Origin: an uncultured Pseudomonadales bacterium
GTDB taxonomy: Bacteria > Pseudomonadota > Gammaproteobacteria > Pseudomonadales > Azotimanducaceae
DNA: 34,064 bases
Assembly: GCA_938036875.1 (NCBI GenBank)
Contig: CALHVX010000084.1
Coordinates: 1-34,064, forward strand
Direction of reading: 5' to 3'
The first letter of the stretch is position 1. Every line of letters starts with the position of its first letter. The notes under the pieces were generated by a model that was not told the DNA's origin, did not search any database, and saw nothing but the letters and a program-made list of their open reading frames with translations. Below are positions 1 through 6,620 of this stretch, piece after piece. Made by a program: the position numbers and the translations under genes.

Positions 1-1
1 C

Positions 2-613
2 GACCTAGACGAAGACGGCGAGCCACTAAACCTGCGCGACCCCTTCTTGGAGTTTGAACCCACGCCGATTGCACAAACCAGTAGGCGCATCATCGATGTA
101 CAGCGCGAAGCGATGCTAGTGATGGCCTCCGCGCTTGAGTCCTTGGGTGATGACCACGGTATCTACGGCTTCTCTGGATACGGTCGAGACTGTGTTGAGT
201 TTTATGTGGCCAAAGAGCTAGGGGAAGCCTTCGGCGCGCAAACCTTAAACAGTATCAGCGCCATGCAACCCAAACGCAGCACGCGTATGGGCCCGGCAAT
301 CCGTCATGCCACACGCAAATTGGTGGCTGCAGGCTATGCACAAAAGCTATTGCTGATCTTAAGTGACGGCTTTCCCCAAGATTGCGACTACGGGCCAGAC
401 CGAGGTGAACACGAGTACGGCGTGCAAGACACCGCCAAGGCGTTACTCGAAGCAGAAGCCAAGGGTGTAGACACCTTCTGTGTCACTGTGGATCGCTCCG
501 GGCATGACTATCTGGCACGTATGTGTCCCAGCGCTAACTACCTGATCATCGATGAGATCGAAGATCTACCGGCCGCTTTAACCAAGGTCTATCAAGCCTT
601 AGCTGGGCGCTAG
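2..613 (+). CDS. NorD/CbbO-type von Willebrand factor A domain protein, C-terminal part
   Basis: Partial gene cut by the left edge. The frame is open from base 2, so a TTG at 47 is an internal Leu codon, not the start. The visible part (about 203 residues) is the C-terminal half of a VWA domain of the NorD/CbbO type. These proteins work with a MoxR-type AAA+ ATPase to activate or insert cofactors into a metalloenzyme (nitric oxide reductase for NorD, Rubisco for CbbO). Landmarks seen are RRIIDVQREAM, IYGFSGYGRDCVEFY, TRMGPAIRHAT (which would supply the MIDAS Thr) and LLLILSDGFPQDCDY. The first MIDAS loop (DxSxS) lies outside the window. Which metalloenzyme it serves cannot be told, because the MoxR partner and the target are not visible. 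A strong hairpin terminator follows 37 bases after the stop. Confidence 0.85.
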   Translation, partial: DLDEDGEPLNLRDPFLEFEPTPIAQTSRRIIDVQREAMLVMASALESLGDDHGIYGFSGYGRDCVEFYVAKELGEAFGAQTLNSISAMQPKRSTRMGPAIRHATRKLVAAGYAQKLLLILSDGFPQDCDYGPDRGEHEYGVQDTAKALLEAEAKGVDTFCVTVDRSGHDYLARMCPSANYLIIDEIEDLPAALTKVYQALAGR

Positions 614-644
614 CGAACCCAACAACGGGTTAATCGCCGGACAC

Positions 645-672
645 AAAAAAGGCGGGCTAAGCCCGCCTTTTT
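645..672. terminator. Bidirectional rho-independent terminator
   Basis: A perfect 7-bp stem (GGCGGGC 651-657 / GCCCGCC 661-667, loop TAA) has an A-run on its left and a T-run on its right. It can therefore end both the VWA gene (plus) and the convergent yccA gene (minus). Confidence 0.9.
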
Positions 673-695
673 GTACTTTTAATCTAGCCCTCTAG

Positions 696-1391
696 CTAGT
701 CATCACCCATCACACCAAAGAGGTGCAGTAGAGACATGAACAAGTTGTAGAACGACACATACAAAGTCACGGTTGCTTGGATGTAGTTACGTTCACCGCC
801 GTTCACAATGGCGCCCGTTTGCCACAAGATCACGGCGCTCGAGAACAAAACGAAACCAGCAGAGATAGCGGTATGCATAACGGTTAGATCAAATAACCAA
901 CTTACCAGCACTGCCCCCATCAACACGAAGAAGCCAACGGTGATAAAGCCCGTTAGAAAGCTAAAGTCTTTTTTGGTCACTATCGCAAACGCAGACAAGC
1001 CGACAAATGCCAAAGAGGCTGTAACCAAAGCTGAGGTCACCAATGAGGCGCCGGAAGCGCCAGCCATGTACATGCTCACAACCGGCCCAGCGGTGAAACC
1101 CATAAAGCCCGTGAACAGGAACACTGAAAGTAAACCCCAAGCACTATTGGCCGTTTTGTTCACCAAGAACAACAAGCCAAAGAAGCCGACAAGCATGGGA
1201 ATGAAACCCAACCTTGGCGCGCCCATTACCATAGCGGCGTAAGCGACAATGGCGCTAAAACCTAAGGTGAGCCCCAGCAGCATATAGGTGTTGCGGAGCA
1301 CGGCGTTGGTTGACAGCGCTGAAGGCTGGGCAGTACCCATACCGCTAACTGCACCACCAACACCCCGATTGTTTAAATTCTGATCAGTCAT
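696..1391 (-). CDS. yccA: YccA-type BAX inhibitor-1 family inner-membrane protein
   Basis: A 231-residue polytopic membrane protein of the BI-1/YccA family. After a Gly-rich, soluble N-terminus of about 28 residues, the sequence has about seven hydrophobic segments. Family landmarks are VLRNTYMLLGLTLGFSAI near the start, TKKDFSFLTGF in the middle and ATVTLYVSFYNLFMSLL at the C-terminus. These resemble Escherichia coli YccA more than YbhL. YccA is known as a substrate and modulator of the membrane protease FtsH, protecting SecY when translocons jam; that role is carried over by family. The ATG at 1391 follows a good Shine-Dalgarno (AGGAAGG). A sigma-70-like promoter lies about 40-66 bases upstream. 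The gene is convergent with the VWA gene and shares its terminator. Confidence 0.92.
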   Translation of the reverse strand: MTDQNLNNRGVGGAVSGMGTAQPSALSTNAVLRNTYMLLGLTLGFSAIVAYAAMVMGAPRLGFIPMLVGFFGLLFLVNKTANSAWGLLSVFLFTGFMGFTAGPVVSMYMAGASGASLVTSALVTASLAFVGLSAFAIVTKKDFSFLTGFITVGFFVLMGAVLVSWLFDLTVMHTAISAGFVLFSSAVILWQTGAIVNGGERNYIQATVTLYVSFYNLFMSLLHLFGVMGDD

Positions 1392-1428
1392 TACGCCTTC
1401 CTACGATAGATTATCGAATACTCTACCC

Positions 1429-1457
1429 TGTATAGGGTCGTTTTGGGGCAATTTCAA
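1429..1457 (-). promoter_or_regulatory. Sigma-70-like promoter of yccA
   Basis: Read on the minus strand, TTGAAA (1457-1452) is followed after exactly 17 bases by TATACA (1434-1429). This gives a short leader of about 30 bases before the yccA ATG at 1391. The -35 matches the consensus at 5 of 6 positions and the -10 at 4 of 6, with ideal spacing. Confidence 0.5.
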
Positions 1458-1748
1458 GGGGGTAGTTCAAATGCCGGACAAAGTCCTTGAATATCGTCAA
1501 ATATCCGCCAGTTGCGCCCTCGCAAAGCCCCTTTTCGGTGCTTTCACGTAGCCCTTGGGCGCAGTTATTTCGACAACACAAGAGCCATCAAATTCCGTGA
1601 TGTCCGGGGTTTATCTGGACGGGTACGAAGGTTTGTCAAACCAGAACGGGCCGATCTGCCGGCCTGGAGTTGCCAAGGGAGGGTGCGGCTTTAAAGCAGT
1701 GCCGATGGCAGCCTTCGCCACCGGCACCTGTCTAAAAGTACAGACTAA
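1458..1748. other. Gene-free stretch with clustered hairpins (possible structured RNA)
   Basis: No convincing gene lies between the yccA promoter and the end of the DUF6471 gene; two overlapping plus-strand frames of 60-65 codons here match nothing I recognise. The stretch is rich in inverted repeats: TGCGCCC 1513-1519 / GGGCGCA 1557-1563, enclosing AAAGC 1524-1528 / GCTTT 1540-1544; GGTTT 1630-1634 / AAACC 1638-1642; CGGGCC 1647-1652 / GGCCTG 1661-1666; GTGCCG 1699-1704 / CGGCAC 1722-1727 with TGGC/GCCA nested inside; CTGT 1728-1731 / ACAG 1740-1743. It could be a free-standing small RNA or the 3' untranslated region of the DUF6471 transcript. The strand is undecided and I recognise no known RNA family. 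Confidence 0.35.
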
Positions 1749-2048
1749 TTAGGCTGCTGTGCCTTCCGCTTGGGACGCATCGGCCTCGCTCACCTCGTCT
1801 AACAAGGCTTCTACATCACCCAAATTCAGCACATCTACATCAAGCGCGAGCAAGATGTACAAAAACAACTGAGCGCCTAGGGAGCCGTTGTTGACCTTGG
1901 AGCGCAGGTTGCTCTCGTGTTGGACTACGCCAAACTCGCCTAACCTTCTAGTTAGATCTTTATACTCATAGCCCTTATATGCCATCCGTGCCCTAATCAA
2001 ACGACGGATGCTTTCGCGCATCGCAGGTGAATCAAAGAACTTCGCCAT
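1749..2048 (-). CDS. Small DUF6471-type protein, probably helix-turn-helix
   Basis: A 99-residue soluble protein. Residues about 5-75 match my recollection of DUF6471, a small all-helical domain resembling XRE-type helix-turn-helix proteins: RRLIRARMAYKGYEYKDLTR, then VVQHESNLRSKVNNGSLGAQ and FLYILLALDVDVLNL. The C-terminal 20 residues are acidic and probably disordered. No function is established for the family; DNA binding is inferred from the helical pattern. The ATG at 2048 follows AAGGAAAG. A 7-5-7 inverted repeat lies about 90 bases upstream (2136-2154) and could be an autoregulatory operator. The gene stands alone, divergent from the protease gene, and its transcript would run into the hairpin-rich stretch at 1513-1745. 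Confidence 0.7.
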   Translation of the reverse strand: MAKFFDSPAMRESIRRLIRARMAYKGYEYKDLTRRLGEFGVVQHESNLRSKVNNGSLGAQLFLYILLALDVDVLNLGDVEALLDEVSEADASQAEGTAA

Positions 2049-2439
2049 CTTCTTTCCTTATAAAAAATGAGCCAGGCAGACATATACCTAGCAATCCAGA
2101 CAGGTAGTACGAACAACTCTCTGAGGGCCCGCCTTCTGAATGTGGATCATTCAGCCTGTCCAGCCAGAATGACTTTGACTTTATCGCCCCAACTCTGCAA
2201 TAGAACACTCTAACGATTCTGTAAAATCCACCATCAAATTAACCACAATCTTGTTACAAAGCCCAAGTTTTTACTAAAAAATCACACTTTAGTCACATAT
2301 TTTACCCGCGCTATCAGATCCCAGTGCCAATCAAGCCGCAATGCCCCATATAAGGCATAATGAGCAGTCGCCCTGTGCCCAGCGGGTAGCCGTACCGAAC
2401 ACAACAAAAACACCATAAAAGCCAAATGAATCAGGCCAA
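2049..2439. other. Divergent intergenic region, AT-rich
   Basis: About 390 bases between the DUF6471 gene (minus) and the protease gene (plus). No coding frame is believable. It holds the 7-5-7 inverted repeat at 2136-2154 and an AT-rich tract (about 2215-2305) with several weak promoter-like hexamers, such as TTGTTA near 2253. I cannot assign a promoter with confidence. The stretch is long enough for control regions of both genes. Confidence 0.4.
2136..2154. promoter_or_regulatory. Perfect 7-5-7 inverted repeat, possible operator
   Basis: CTGAATG (2136-2142) and CATTCAG (2148-2154) are exact inverted copies around TGGAT. The repeat lies upstream of the DUF6471 gene, whose product is a plausible DNA-binding protein. 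The operator role is inferred from symmetry and position only. Confidence 0.35.
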
Positions 2440-3774
2440 ATGATCCGACGTAAACTGAACCAACTCGACACCGACAATAGACACCAACACCGCTCGCCAG
2501 CCCTTTGGCGCAACCTGTCTTGGGTCTATGCCACCTTAGTTTTTGGCCTGCTCACCGCTAGCCTGCAAAGCCGTGCCGCTGAAGCGGACTTTAGTGGCTA
2601 CTACAACCTCATCTATCAGGTGCAAGTGGTGGCGAATGGCACCAGCAGCAAGTCGTCCATCGGTTCAGGTTTTCAGGTCAGTCCAGACGGTCTCATCATT
2701 ACTAACTATCACGTGGTTTCGCACTTTGTTGGCGCGCCGCAAGATTACGAGATTCAGTATTTAGATCAAGCGGGGAATACTGGCAATTTGACACTGTTAG
2801 ACTTCGATGTCATCAACGACATCGCCATTTTACAACACCCAAACGCCAGCGCCGAACATTTTGACGTGAACTACGACCCGGTTCCTAAAGGTGAAATGAT
2901 CTATGCCTTAGGAAACCCTCACGATCTTGGTATTACCCTGGTTTTTGGCGCTTACAACGGCATGGTGGAACACAGCTACGATCCCCAAATTTTGTTTTCT
3001 GGCTCGCTAAACCCTGGCATGAGCGGCGGCCCCGGTTTAAACGACAAAGCTCAAGTCATTGGGGTGAACGTAGCCACCGCAGGCAGCCAGCTCAGCTTTT
3101 TGGTGCCAGCGCAGCGCATACGAGTGCTCCGTGATGCCAAACGCCACTTGGTCGCCAGCGAGTACCAACAAGAGATCACCAACCAAATCAACGCTTGGCA
3201 GCAGACCCGCTTAGGCACACTGCTAGCCCAGCCCTGGACCAAAGAAACCCTCGGGCAACATTTGGTGGTGGGCGAAATTCGCAGCGACATCCAGTGCTGG
3301 GGTAGCAGCAACAAAGAGGACACCAAACGTACCATCAACAGTTTGCGGCGCACCTGCAACTCCGGTAACCGGCTGTACATCAGTAGTCGGCTCACCACCG
3401 GGCAGATTCACTTTTCTTTTGAACAGGCCAGCGCCAAAAGCTTGGGTAGCTACCGTTTTCATCAACAGCTCAGCCGCCAAAACCTCGGCGGTGACAACCG
3501 GGTAAATAAAGAAGCGGTTACGCCCTATCAATGCAACGACTCATTTATCGAGCAAACCACCAACAACAGCACTTGGCTAGACGGCTCTTACAACAAGCTA
3601 ACCTACTGCGTACGTGCCTACAAAGAGCTAACAGGGCTATACGATGTTTTGCTGCTGGCGGAAAACAATGGCGATAGCGAAGCTTTCACCGCGCACTTCA
3701 CCCTAGCCGGTGTAGACCAAACTCTGGCTGAGGCCTTCACCAACAAGTTCTTAACCGAACTGTCTTGGAAATAG
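2440..3774 (+). CDS. Secreted trypsin-like serine protease with Cys-containing C-terminal domain
   Basis: A 444-residue protein. A hydrophobic segment (about residues 22-40) followed by QSRAAEA suggests Sec export with cleavage near residue 46-49. Residues about 55-235 form a trypsin-fold protease domain of the DegP/S1C-like kind. All three catalytic residues are in context: His91 (ITNYHVV), Asp127 (VINDIAIL) and Ser195 (NPGMSGGP). No PDZ domain follows. The C-terminal 200 residues are not recognised; they contain several Cys (for example QCWGSS, RRTCNSG, PYQCNDS, LTYCVRA) that could form disulphides in the periplasm. The ATG at 2440 has only a weak ribosome-binding site. The stop is 8 bases before the start of a membrane FHA gene, so the two are almost certainly co-transcribed. 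Natural substrate unknown. Confidence 0.85.
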   Translation: MIRRKLNQLDTDNRHQHRSPALWRNLSWVYATLVFGLLTASLQSRAAEADFSGYYNLIYQVQVVANGTSSKSSIGSGFQVSPDGLIITNYHVVSHFVGAPQDYEIQYLDQAGNTGNLTLLDFDVINDIAILQHPNASAEHFDVNYDPVPKGEMIYALGNPHDLGITLVFGAYNGMVEHSYDPQILFSGSLNPGMSGGPGLNDKAQVIGVNVATAGSQLSFLVPAQRIRVLRDAKRHLVASEYQQEITNQINAWQQTRLGTLLAQPWTKETLGQHLVVGEIRSDIQCWGSSNKEDTKRTINSLRRTCNSGNRLYISSRLTTGQIHFSFEQASAKSLGSYRFHQQLSRQNLGGDNRVNKEAVTPYQCNDSFIEQTTNNSTWLDGSYNKLTYCVRAYKELTGLYDVLLLAENNGDSEAFTAHFTLAGVDQTLAEAFTNKFLTELSWK

Positions 3775-3782
3775 GGGCGCAA

Positions 3783-4817
3783 ATGAATCTACCTGCCACA
3801 GACATCGACAGCACCGAGAGCAGCGCGCATCGCCAGCAGATTGCGGTGCAAATCCAGAATCGTCAGCAAGCGCAAATCAGTAAGCACCAAATTCCAAACG
3901 CTGGCCTAACCATTGGTCGCGGCTGGCATTGCGATCTAATTCTGGCGGACTCGGCGGCAGATGCCCTACACGCCAAACTTCTGCTGGATGCCGCGGGCAA
4001 CTGGCTGCTTGAAGACATGGCTAGCACCAACGGCACCGCGCTCAACGGGGCGCCATTAAGCGCAGAGCAAAGTCCGGTGCCGGTTACCTCTGGCGATACC
4101 ATCACCATAGGTCGCACCCGCATTGCGCTGTACGACCCCAGCCACCCGGTTGCCGCTGCACGCAGCCCATCACTCTACGACAGCGCTCGAGACATTCTTG
4201 GCAGCCCCAGCGGGGCCGTCATCATCACGCTGCTTACGGTGGCGGTGGCGATGTTGTTTAACTTCTTGGAAGAAACCGGCGACTACAAACCTGCACAAGC
4301 GGTGACCGAGCTACTAGCCATCGTTTCGGTTGGGTTGGCCTTCAGCTTATTCTGGGCTGTTGTTGGCAAGTTGGTGCGAGGTGAAGCCAACCTGTTGGCC
4401 AACTGGAGCCTGGGGATGTTGTCCGTTGCGGCAGCAGCCATTAGCACCGACTTTATTGAGTGGGTGAGCTTCAACTTGCAGTCGCTGTCTGCCCACACTT
4501 GGCTACAAGCCGGTGCAAGCTTTGTCATTCTCTTCGTGTCGCTGCTGTTTGCCCTGGCCTTTACAACCAACTTAAGCAAACGCAGCCGCATGCTTGCCGC
4601 CCTAGTACCGGCGGTGATGGTGCTCTTTGTTAACACCATTATGCCCATGTTCGACGAGGACAAATCCGTGAATTGGCCACCCGCCATGCTCATCAGTCGA
4701 CCACCGGCGTTGCAACTGACGACACCAACCCCGGTCGCCGACTATCTAGAGGACTCGCAAGCCTTGTTCAGCAACACCCAAGCCGAGGTTGCGGCGGCCA
4801 AGGCCGAGCAGCGCTAG
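3783..4817 (+). CDS. FHA-domain membrane protein, partner of the protease
   Basis: 344 residues from the ATG at 3783, chosen over an in-frame TTG at 3765 because GGGGC sits just upstream and the TTG would overlap the protease gene. Residues about 20-115 form an FHA domain, a phosphothreonine-binding fold: LTIGRGWHCDLIL, DALHAKL (an Ala where the usual Ser of the SxxH loop sits), DMASTNGTALNG and GDTITIGRTRIALY. Five hydrophobic segments follow (about residues 143-288), then an Ala/Glu/Gln-rich tail. With a cytoplasmic FHA domain, an odd number of helices puts the tail in the periplasm, on the same side as the protease encoded immediately upstream. A phosphorylation-linked control of the protease is an inference; no Ser/Thr kinase or phosphatase is in the window. 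Confidence 0.8.
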   Translation: MNLPATDIDSTESSAHRQQIAVQIQNRQQAQISKHQIPNAGLTIGRGWHCDLILADSAADALHAKLLLDAAGNWLLEDMASTNGTALNGAPLSAEQSPVPVTSGDTITIGRTRIALYDPSHPVAAARSPSLYDSARDILGSPSGAVIITLLTVAVAMLFNFLEETGDYKPAQAVTELLAIVSVGLAFSLFWAVVGKLVRGEANLLANWSLGMLSVAAAAISTDFIEWVSFNLQSLSAHTWLQAGASFVILFVSLLFALAFTTNLSKRSRMLAALVPAVMVLFVNTIMPMFDEDKSVNWPPAMLISRPPALQLTTPTPVADYLEDSQALFSNTQAEVAAAKAEQR

Positions 4818-4907
4818 CCCAAGGTCACCAGTGGAACAGGTTTTGACCCCATCGTCATTCCAATGCAGACTCTAGGGCTACCCAAAATCGAAGATTAGGA
4901 GAGAGCC

Positions 4908-5324
4908 TTGAGTAACTCTGATGTGGCCGACCGAATTGCACTCCAAGATGTGATGCTGCGCTACGCTGCCGGTGTCGATGAGCGTGACTTCGACATGTAC
5001 GCTTCCTGCTTCGCAGAAGACGTAGAGGTTGTCGATTTTGGTCCGGACCCCATCCACGGGCGCGATGCTTGGGTAGCCTATGTGGTCACCGCGTTAGAAA
5101 AATATGGCCCCACCCAACATATGCTTGGACCACAATACGCGGTGATTGATGGTGACAACGCGACCACCCGCTCCGACGTACAAGCGTTACACTACCTGCT
5201 TGAGCCAGAAGGCCAAACCTTTACCTTGTGGGCAACCTACAACACCAATATGCGTCGCATAAACGGTGAGTGGAAGATCCAACGGCATAGCATTACAGCA
5301 CGCGGAACCAAAACGGCTTCTTAG
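4908..5324 (+). CDS. SnoaL-like (NTF2 fold) protein
   Basis: 138 residues. The TTG start is supported by AGGAGAG ending five bases upstream, and no in-frame ATG fits as well. The sequence is a single SnoaL_4-type NTF2-like domain: ALQDVMLRYAAGVDERDFDM, CFAEDVEV, the HGRDAW turn, TQHMLGPQYAVIDGDNATTR, and the final INGEWKIQRHSI strand. Members of this superfamily include isomerases, dehydratases, ring-hydroxylating dioxygenase beta subunits and proteins of unknown role; the sequence does not decide among them. It sits 90 bases after the FHA gene and 57 bases before the AI-2E transporter gene on the same strand, with no terminator seen between. Confidence 0.82.
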   Translation: MSNSDVADRIALQDVMLRYAAGVDERDFDMYASCFAEDVEVVDFGPDPIHGRDAWVAYVVTALEKYGPTQHMLGPQYAVIDGDNATTRSDVQALHYLLEPEGQTFTLWATYNTNMRRINGEWKIQRHSITARGTKTAS

Positions 5325-5381
5325 CCTTAAACAAACCAGCGACCAACTAACATCCAACCAAGAAAAAGGGCTAGCCAGACT

Positions 5382-6539
5382 ATGGATTCACCGATCGAAA
5401 GGGTCTTTTTCTTTACCCTACTGGTGGTCGTATCGCTAGCCTTCTTGGGCTTGCTCAACGCATTTATTATCCCTTTGTTCTGGGCGATCACTTTTGCCAT
5501 CTTGTTTGAACCGCTGTCGGCGCGCCTTGCCGACAGGCTCGGCGGGCGCGGCGCGCTTGCCTCGATATTTACTATCCTTATTATTTTGGTTGCCATCATC
5601 TTGCCATTGCTGGTGCTTGCCGCGGTGGTCACAGACGAGATCACCCTGCTGGTTGCTGCGTTGCAGGCAGGCGATGTTGATGTCGGCGCGCCCATTCGCT
5701 GGGCGCGCGAGAGCGCACCGATGCTATTCGACTACGCAAGTCGCGTCGGGCTTGATCCAGATGGGTTACGCGGCAACATGTCAGACTTTGCGGTGACCTC
5801 CGGGCAGTGGCTGGCACAACACGCGCTGCAAATTGGTCAGAACACCCTGAGCTTTTTCATCATGCTCATGCTGATGATCTACTTGCTGTATTTTTTCTTA
5901 CGCGACGGTCACAGCATCATCGACCGTATGGTTCAAATTTTACCGCTAGGTGACGTGCGCGAACGACAGCTCTTTGCACGCTTTGCTGGTGTGGTACGAG
6001 CAACGGTTAAAGGCACCTTCTTCATCGGTGTGGTGCAGGGCATCATTGGTGGCGTGACCTTTGCCGCGCTGGGGCTGCGCGCCGCTGTACTTTGGGGTGT
6101 CATCATGGCCCTGTTGTCACTGCTACCAGCCGTGGGTGCCGCCTTAGTTTGGATTCCGGCCGCCATCTACCTCTTCTCTATTGGCTCTTATGTCAGCGCC
6201 ATCATTTTGATTGCCGTGGGCGTCCTGGTAATCGGTCTTGCTGACAACCTGTTACGTCCCCTGCTGGTGGGTCGTGACACCGGTATGCCCGACTACCTTA
6301 TCTTGCTCGCCACGCTTGGCGGCTTAGCCTTGTTTGGCATCTCGGGCATGGTGATTGGACCGCTGATCGCCGCCCTATTCATCACCCTGTGGGAGATGTT
6401 TGAGCAGAGTTACGGAGACAACGAGTTTTTAACTAGCGACCCCTATGGCGACGAGACCAAACCGCCTTATGGCGAAGCAACGGACACCGCCTCTGCGACT
6501 CAAACTACCCTGCACGATAGCCCAGACCAGCAGGTATAA
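5382..6539 (+). CDS. AI-2E family (PerM/UPF0118) transporter
   Basis: A 385-residue membrane protein of the AI-2E exporter family. It starts with two hydrophobic helices (about residues 8-45), then a third pair near 60-90, a soluble stretch at about 95-150, and a C-terminal bundle. The hallmarks are YFFLRDGHSIIDRM, the Gly-rich GVVQGIIGGVTFAALGL and the highly conserved PLLVGRDTGMPDYLILLATL followed by GISGMVIGPLIAALF. Family members include TqsA (autoinducer-2 export) and Na+/H+ antiporters, so the substrate is not certain. The hydrophilic tail after about residue 335 is acidic and not conserved. Its ribosome-binding site is weak. Confidence 0.85.
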   Translation: MDSPIERVFFFTLLVVVSLAFLGLLNAFIIPLFWAITFAILFEPLSARLADRLGGRGALASIFTILIILVAIILPLLVLAAVVTDEITLLVAALQAGDVDVGAPIRWARESAPMLFDYASRVGLDPDGLRGNMSDFAVTSGQWLAQHALQIGQNTLSFFIMLMLMIYLLYFFLRDGHSIIDRMVQILPLGDVRERQLFARFAGVVRATVKGTFFIGVVQGIIGGVTFAALGLRAAVLWGVIMALLSLLPAVGAALVWIPAAIYLFSIGSYVSAIILIAVGVLVIGLADNLLRPLLVGRDTGMPDYLILLATLGGLALFGISGMVIGPLIAALFITLWEMFEQSYGDNEFLTSDPYGDETKPPYGEATDTASATQTTLHDSPDQQV

Positions 6540-6548
6540 ATCCTTCTC

Positions 6549-6586
6549 AAAAAAAAGCCCCCGCTAGCGTTACCGCTGCGGAGGCT
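6549..6586 (-). terminator. Rho-independent terminator of the EF-G gene
   Basis: On the minus strand a hairpin of about 13 bp (6586 to 6556), with one bulged base, one G-T pair and a GTAA loop, runs straight into eight T. It lies 35 bases after the EF-G stop. It may also slow plus-strand transcription from the AI-2E gene, but a T-run is lacking on that side. Confidence 0.9.
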
Positions 6587-6620
6587 TGATTCAGCTTTTG
6601 CTAGCCGTTTTGGTTAACGG

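Noticed and set aside
808-1242. 144-codon plus-strand frame
   Set aside because: It is the mirror of yccA, whose family identity, promoter and ribosome-binding site are clear.
1512-1752. Two overlapping plus-strand frames of 60 and 65 codons
   Set aside because: Neither has a ribosome-binding site or recognisable motif, they overlap each other in different frames, and the DNA there is dominated by inverted repeats.
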